Shown piece by piece: positions 6,493-8,031 of a DNA stretch of 8,031 nt (positions are counted from its first letter, which is position 1; each line of letters opens with the position of its first letter). The DNA comes from Eubacterium sp. (lineage in GTDB: Bacteria; Bacillota; Clostridia; Oscillospirales; Acutalibacteraceae). Position numbers and translations under genes: made by a program. Under the pieces are notes generated by a model. That model was not told the origin of the DNA, made no database searches, and saw only the letters and a program-made list of their open reading frames with translations. Location: NCBI GenBank assembly GCA_029059925.1, contig JAIDVA010000161.1, positions 1 to 8,031 on the forward strand. Reading direction: 5' to 3'.

Positions 6493-6975
6493 ATGAGCAG
6501 TACAAATAAAACAAAAAAGCTTGGGCTTAACAGCTGGATAGGCTCTGATAAACCCAAGAGAATAGATTTTAATACAGATAATGAAATAATTGAACAGGCT
6601 ATTACACAGCACACTGAGGATAATGTTGTTCATATCGATGACAGCGAAAGAGAAAAATGGAACAATTATATGCACATGGGTATGTATTACGGTGATGGCA
6701 CAACAAAACGGGTTATTGATACAGGCTGTCCGTTTAAGGCGCGCATGGGCTTTATTTTTGCCAACAGCCGAACCATTACGGTTGCACATTTTGCAGAATC
6801 AAAAAACAGCAATTATTTCGGCATTTTCGGATATCTGGCAAATTCGCTCGGTATCAAGCTTAATGCAGACCAGACAAGCTTTACTGTAGAAAACAGTGTG
6901 CTTGCAATGACAGCTAATGAATATGCCAATTTTAATCAGTCGGGTGTTGCATATAATTATGTAATGTTCAGATAA
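6493..6975 (+). CDS. Short tail-fibre-like / receptor-binding protein
   Basis: The ATG at 6493 is preceded by AGGGAGA (6481-6487). The 160-residue protein has an N-terminal segment (TKKLGLNSWIGSDKPKRIDFNTDNEIIEQAI, about 7-37) typical of the attachment region of Firmicute phage tail proteins, followed by the 'VHIDDSEREKWNNY' motif (46-59) found in many phage fibres of this group. The C-terminal ~100 residues form a strand-rich domain with no repeats, ending with GVAYNYVMFR. Such domains are usually the distal receptor-binding part. The protein lacks the long repeated shaft common to tail fibres, and no fibre chaperone follows. It is the last gene of the rightward operon. Fibre identity is inferred from the N-terminal pattern, the position after DUF2313, and the C-terminal style. 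Confidence 0.68.
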   Translation: MSSTNKTKKLGLNSWIGSDKPKRIDFNTDNEIIEQAITQHTEDNVVHIDDSEREKWNNYMHMGMYYGDGTTKRVIDTGCPFKARMGFIFANSRTITVAHFAESKNSNYFGIFGYLANSLGIKLNADQTSFTVENSVLAMTANEYANFNQSGVAYNYVMFR

Positions 6976-6996
6976 TTTATTATAAATTAAAAACAA

Positions 6997-7026
6997 AAAT
7001 GCGACAGGATTTTTCCTGTCGCATTT
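6997..7026. terminator. Bidirectional Rho-independent-type terminator
   Basis: A perfect 13-bp inverted repeat, AAATGCGACAGGA (6997-7009) and its complement (7014-7026), has a four-base T loop. Reading rightward, the stem ends with ATTT followed by ATCTTTT, a modest U-tract. Reading leftward, it is followed by a strong U-tract (TTTTGTTTTTAATTT, from 6983-6996 reversed). It sits 21 nt after the fibre stop and about 97 nt past the repressor stop, so it can end both converging transcripts. Confidence 0.85.
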
Positions 7027-7123
7027 ATCTTTTCAATAACTTATATTAAATCAATACGTGTATTTATACTAAGAGTTACGATAATACTATTATAGTCAGA
7101 TATTATATGGGCATTGAAATTAA
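7027..7123. other. Intergenic spacer, no gene seen
   Basis: This 97-bp AT-rich stretch lies between the terminator and the repressor stop codon. It holds small palindromic AT runs such as ACTATTATAGT, but no coding frame of substance, tRNA-like structure or clear promoter. I see no integrase-type attachment core, but this cannot be judged without the other end of the element. Confidence 0.5.
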
Positions 7124-7465
7124 CTATGATAATTTAGCTTTTTCCGTGTTAATTTCGTTTGCACGTATAAATACTTTGCCCTGCTCTATAAACAGGTGCT
7201 GCTGTTCGATTGTCATTGAACGAAATACACGTAATAATTCGTCCTCAATAAAATTATTGCAATTACCGGATTGAATATTTAACAGATAATCTGTTGATAC
7301 ATTAAAATATTTTGCCAGTCTTTTTAGTGTTTCAAAATCAGGCTCACTGCTGCCCTGAACATATCCTCCCATTGTTGACGGAGCAATATTAAGCTCATTA
7401 GCAACTCGCTTTTGTGTAAGATTTCGTTCTTCTATCAGACAGCGTAGTTTATCACTGAAATTCAA
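7124..7465 (-). CDS. XRE-family (Cro/CI-like) transcriptional repressor, short form
   Basis: The leftward frame extends back to a GTG at 7474, but that GTG is part of the purine-rich GAGGTG (7477-7472 on the minus strand), which is better read as the binding site for TTG at 7465, 6 nt away. I therefore start at TTG 7465, giving MNFSDKLRCLIEERNLTQKR... (113 residues). Residues 4-65 form an HTH_3/XRE domain: LTQKRVANELNIAPSTMGGYVQG (about 16-38) is the helix-turn-helix, and the Pro-Asp-x-x-T-L-x-x-L-A-x-x-F-x-V-S-T-D-Y-L-L ending is classic. A short helical tail (EDELLRVFRSMTIEQQHLFIEQG) follows and probably dimerises. No S24 peptidase domain is present. It most likely binds the three repeats at 7499-7558 and represses its own region. 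The stop is TAG at 7124-7126. Confidence 0.85.
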   Translation of the reverse strand: MNFSDKLRCLIEERNLTQKRVANELNIAPSTMGGYVQGSSEPDFETLKRLAKYFNVSTDYLLNIQSGNCNNFIEDELLRVFRSMTIEQQHLFIEQGKVFIRANEINTEKAKLS

Positions 7466-7498
7466 ATTTATCACCTCTTTGTCATTCTAAACGATAAA

Positions 7499-7558
7499 AC
7501 GAGTAAACAGTTGTAATAACGAGAATATAGTTGACAAAACGAGTATTTAGTTGTATTA
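7499..7558. promoter_or_regulatory. Three tandem 20-bp operator-like repeats
   Basis: Three units of exactly 20 bp lie head to tail: 7499-7518, 7519-7538 and 7539-7558. Each starts ACGAG, has a five-base AT-rich centre (one has a C), and continues AGTTG plus T or A: ACGAGTAAACAGTTGT, ACGAGAATATAGTTGA and ACGAGTATTTAGTTGT. Ten of 16 positions are invariant. Each 16-mer is also an imperfect dyad (ACGA facing TTGT). The 20-bp period is close to two helix turns, so three repressor dimers would sit on nearly the same face. The array lies between the divergent repressor and the VanY-like gene and overlaps the rightward promoter. Operator function is inferred from number, spacing and position. Confidence 0.75.
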
Positions 7559-7559
7559 T
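7531..7559 (+). promoter_or_regulatory. Near-consensus sigma-A promoter, rightward
   Basis: TTGACA (7531-7536), a 17-base spacer, and TATTAT (7554-7559) match the sigma-A/sigma-70 consensus at 11 of 12 hexamer positions with ideal spacing. Transcription should start near 7566, giving a leader of about 54 nt before the VanY-like start at 7620. The -35 hexamer is inside operator unit 2 and the spacer and -10 lie in unit 3, so repressor binding would block it. No equally clear leftward promoter for the repressor was found; the minus-strand TAGAAT near 7488-7483 is too close to the binding site to be convincing. Confidence 0.8.
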
Positions 7560-7619
7560 TTGGTTGTAGCGGTTTGAATTTTTGTTGTTTGCGAACAAAG
7601 AAAGAGTATTAGTTAGGTT

Positions 7620-8031
7620 ATGTATAAAAACAAAAAGAATCAGAAAAACAAAATATATTATTTGTATCTGCCGGTATGGGCTATAGCAGTTGCTGCTTTT
7701 GCTTGTATGGCTATAGGTGTATTTATGGGATGTGTCATAAACAAAACCAATGCTTCTGCACAATCCCAGGACAATGTGATTTCATCTGAGACTTTGACGA
7801 CGAATCATAATTCAACCGACAGCTCAATTCCTAAGGCTGACAAGACACAGTGGAATCTGATTTTAGTAAATAAATGGAATCTTTTGCCTGATAATTATGA
7901 GCCGACACTCAAATATCTTCAGAACGGACATGCTGTGGATGAACGCTGTTATGATGATTTGCAGGATATGATGGATGCTTGCAGGTCGGCAGGACTTACA
8001 CTTGTGATTTGTTCCTCTTACCGTACAATGC
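7620..8031 (+). CDS. Membrane-anchored VanY-like D-alanyl-D-alanine carboxypeptidase, 3' partial
   Basis: The ATG at 7620 is the first start after an in-frame TAG (7614-7616). The visible 137 residues begin with a basic, Lys/Asn-rich tail (YKNKKNQKNKI), a membrane segment at about 14-40 (YLYLPVWAIAVAAF and onwards), and a Ser/Thr/Asn-rich linker. From about residue 77 the sequence matches M15B/VanY peptidases: TQWNLILVNKWNLLPDNYEP, then LQNGHAVDERCYDDLQDMMDACRSAG, then LTLVICSSYRT, the substrate-binding SSYR motif. The zinc ligands (SxHxxGxAxD and the later Glu/His) lie beyond the window. The enzyme would act outside the cell on peptidoglycan stem peptides. Its ribosome binding site is weak (a distant AAAGAG and a too-close AGG). 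A host cell-wall gene next to the prophage or a prophage-controlled gene are both possible. Confidence 0.82.
   Translation, partial: MYKNKKNQKNKIYYLYLPVWAIAVAAFACMAIGVFMGCVINKTNASAQSQDNVISSETLTTNHNSTDSSIPKADKTQWNLILVNKWNLLPDNYEPTLKYLQNGHAVDERCYDDLQDMMDACRSAGLTLVICSSYRTM

Noticed and set aside
7499..7558. Tandem 20-bp repeats read as a mini CRISPR array
   Set aside because: Units are contiguous with no unique spacers, are too short, and sit on a promoter next to a repressor gene. Operators explain them better.
7588..7601. TTGTT-TGCG-AACAA dyad in the VanY leader considered as a LexA-type box
   Set aside because: The Firmicute LexA box has GAAC facing GTTC; here the half-sites are in the opposite order, so it does not fit.
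7482..7763. A 93-codon minus-strand frame over the operator region and VanY-like N-terminus
   Set aside because: It covers the promoter and operators and is antisense to the membrane segment codons. The VanY-like frame has clear family motifs, so this is a shadow.

Overview
The window is AT-rich (very roughly 40% GC by eye). It uses AGGAGG-type ribosome binding sites, several TTG/GTG starts and tightly overlapping genes. This suggests a low-GC Firmicute, probably a gut-type Clostridia (Ruminococcus/Eubacterium-like); that assignment is inferred from style and protein flavour, not from a marker gene. Most of the window is the late structural operon of a prophage or phage-derived particle whose baseplate genes resemble those of Mu and PBSX (contractile-tail type).

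Layout. (1) Positions 1-599: the 3' part of a capsid maturation protease with a Cys-rich insert and a helical scaffold-like tail. An in-frame internal start at 252 could make the scaffold part separately. (2) 614-1609: an HK97-fold-type major capsid protein. (3) 1622-2718: three small head-completion/connector genes, ending with a tail-terminator-like protein. (4) 2718-2810: a 30-codon acidic micro-ORF, overlapped by both neighbours. (5) 2807-6482: a baseplate module in PBSX-like order: LysM/XkdP-like, hub (late control D/gp44-like), spike (Mu gp45-like), gp25/GPW-like wedge, baseplate J, and gpI/DUF2313-like. (6) 6493-6975: a very short tail-fibre-like protein, then a 13-bp-stem terminator. 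(7) Leftward at 7465-7124: an XRE-type repressor with no peptidase domain. (8) 7499-7558: three perfectly spaced 20-bp operator-like repeats overlapping a near-consensus rightward promoter. (9) From 7620 to the window end: the N-terminal half of a membrane-anchored VanY-like D,D-carboxypeptidase.

Most notable point. Head-completion genes pass straight into baseplate genes. The tail sheath, tail tube, tail assembly chaperones and tape-measure protein, which lie at this junction in PBSX-like and Mu-like phages, are absent. Only the 30-codon ORF occupies their place. The junction is made of 1-nt and 4-nt overlaps and all surrounding genes are intact, so it looks like a settled arrangement rather than a decaying deletion. 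The element may build a capsid with a baseplate directly attached, or it may keep the tail tube elsewhere or take it from a helper. A second point is that a phage-style repressor/operator switch appears to face a cell-wall carboxypeptidase gene rather than a cro or early phage gene.
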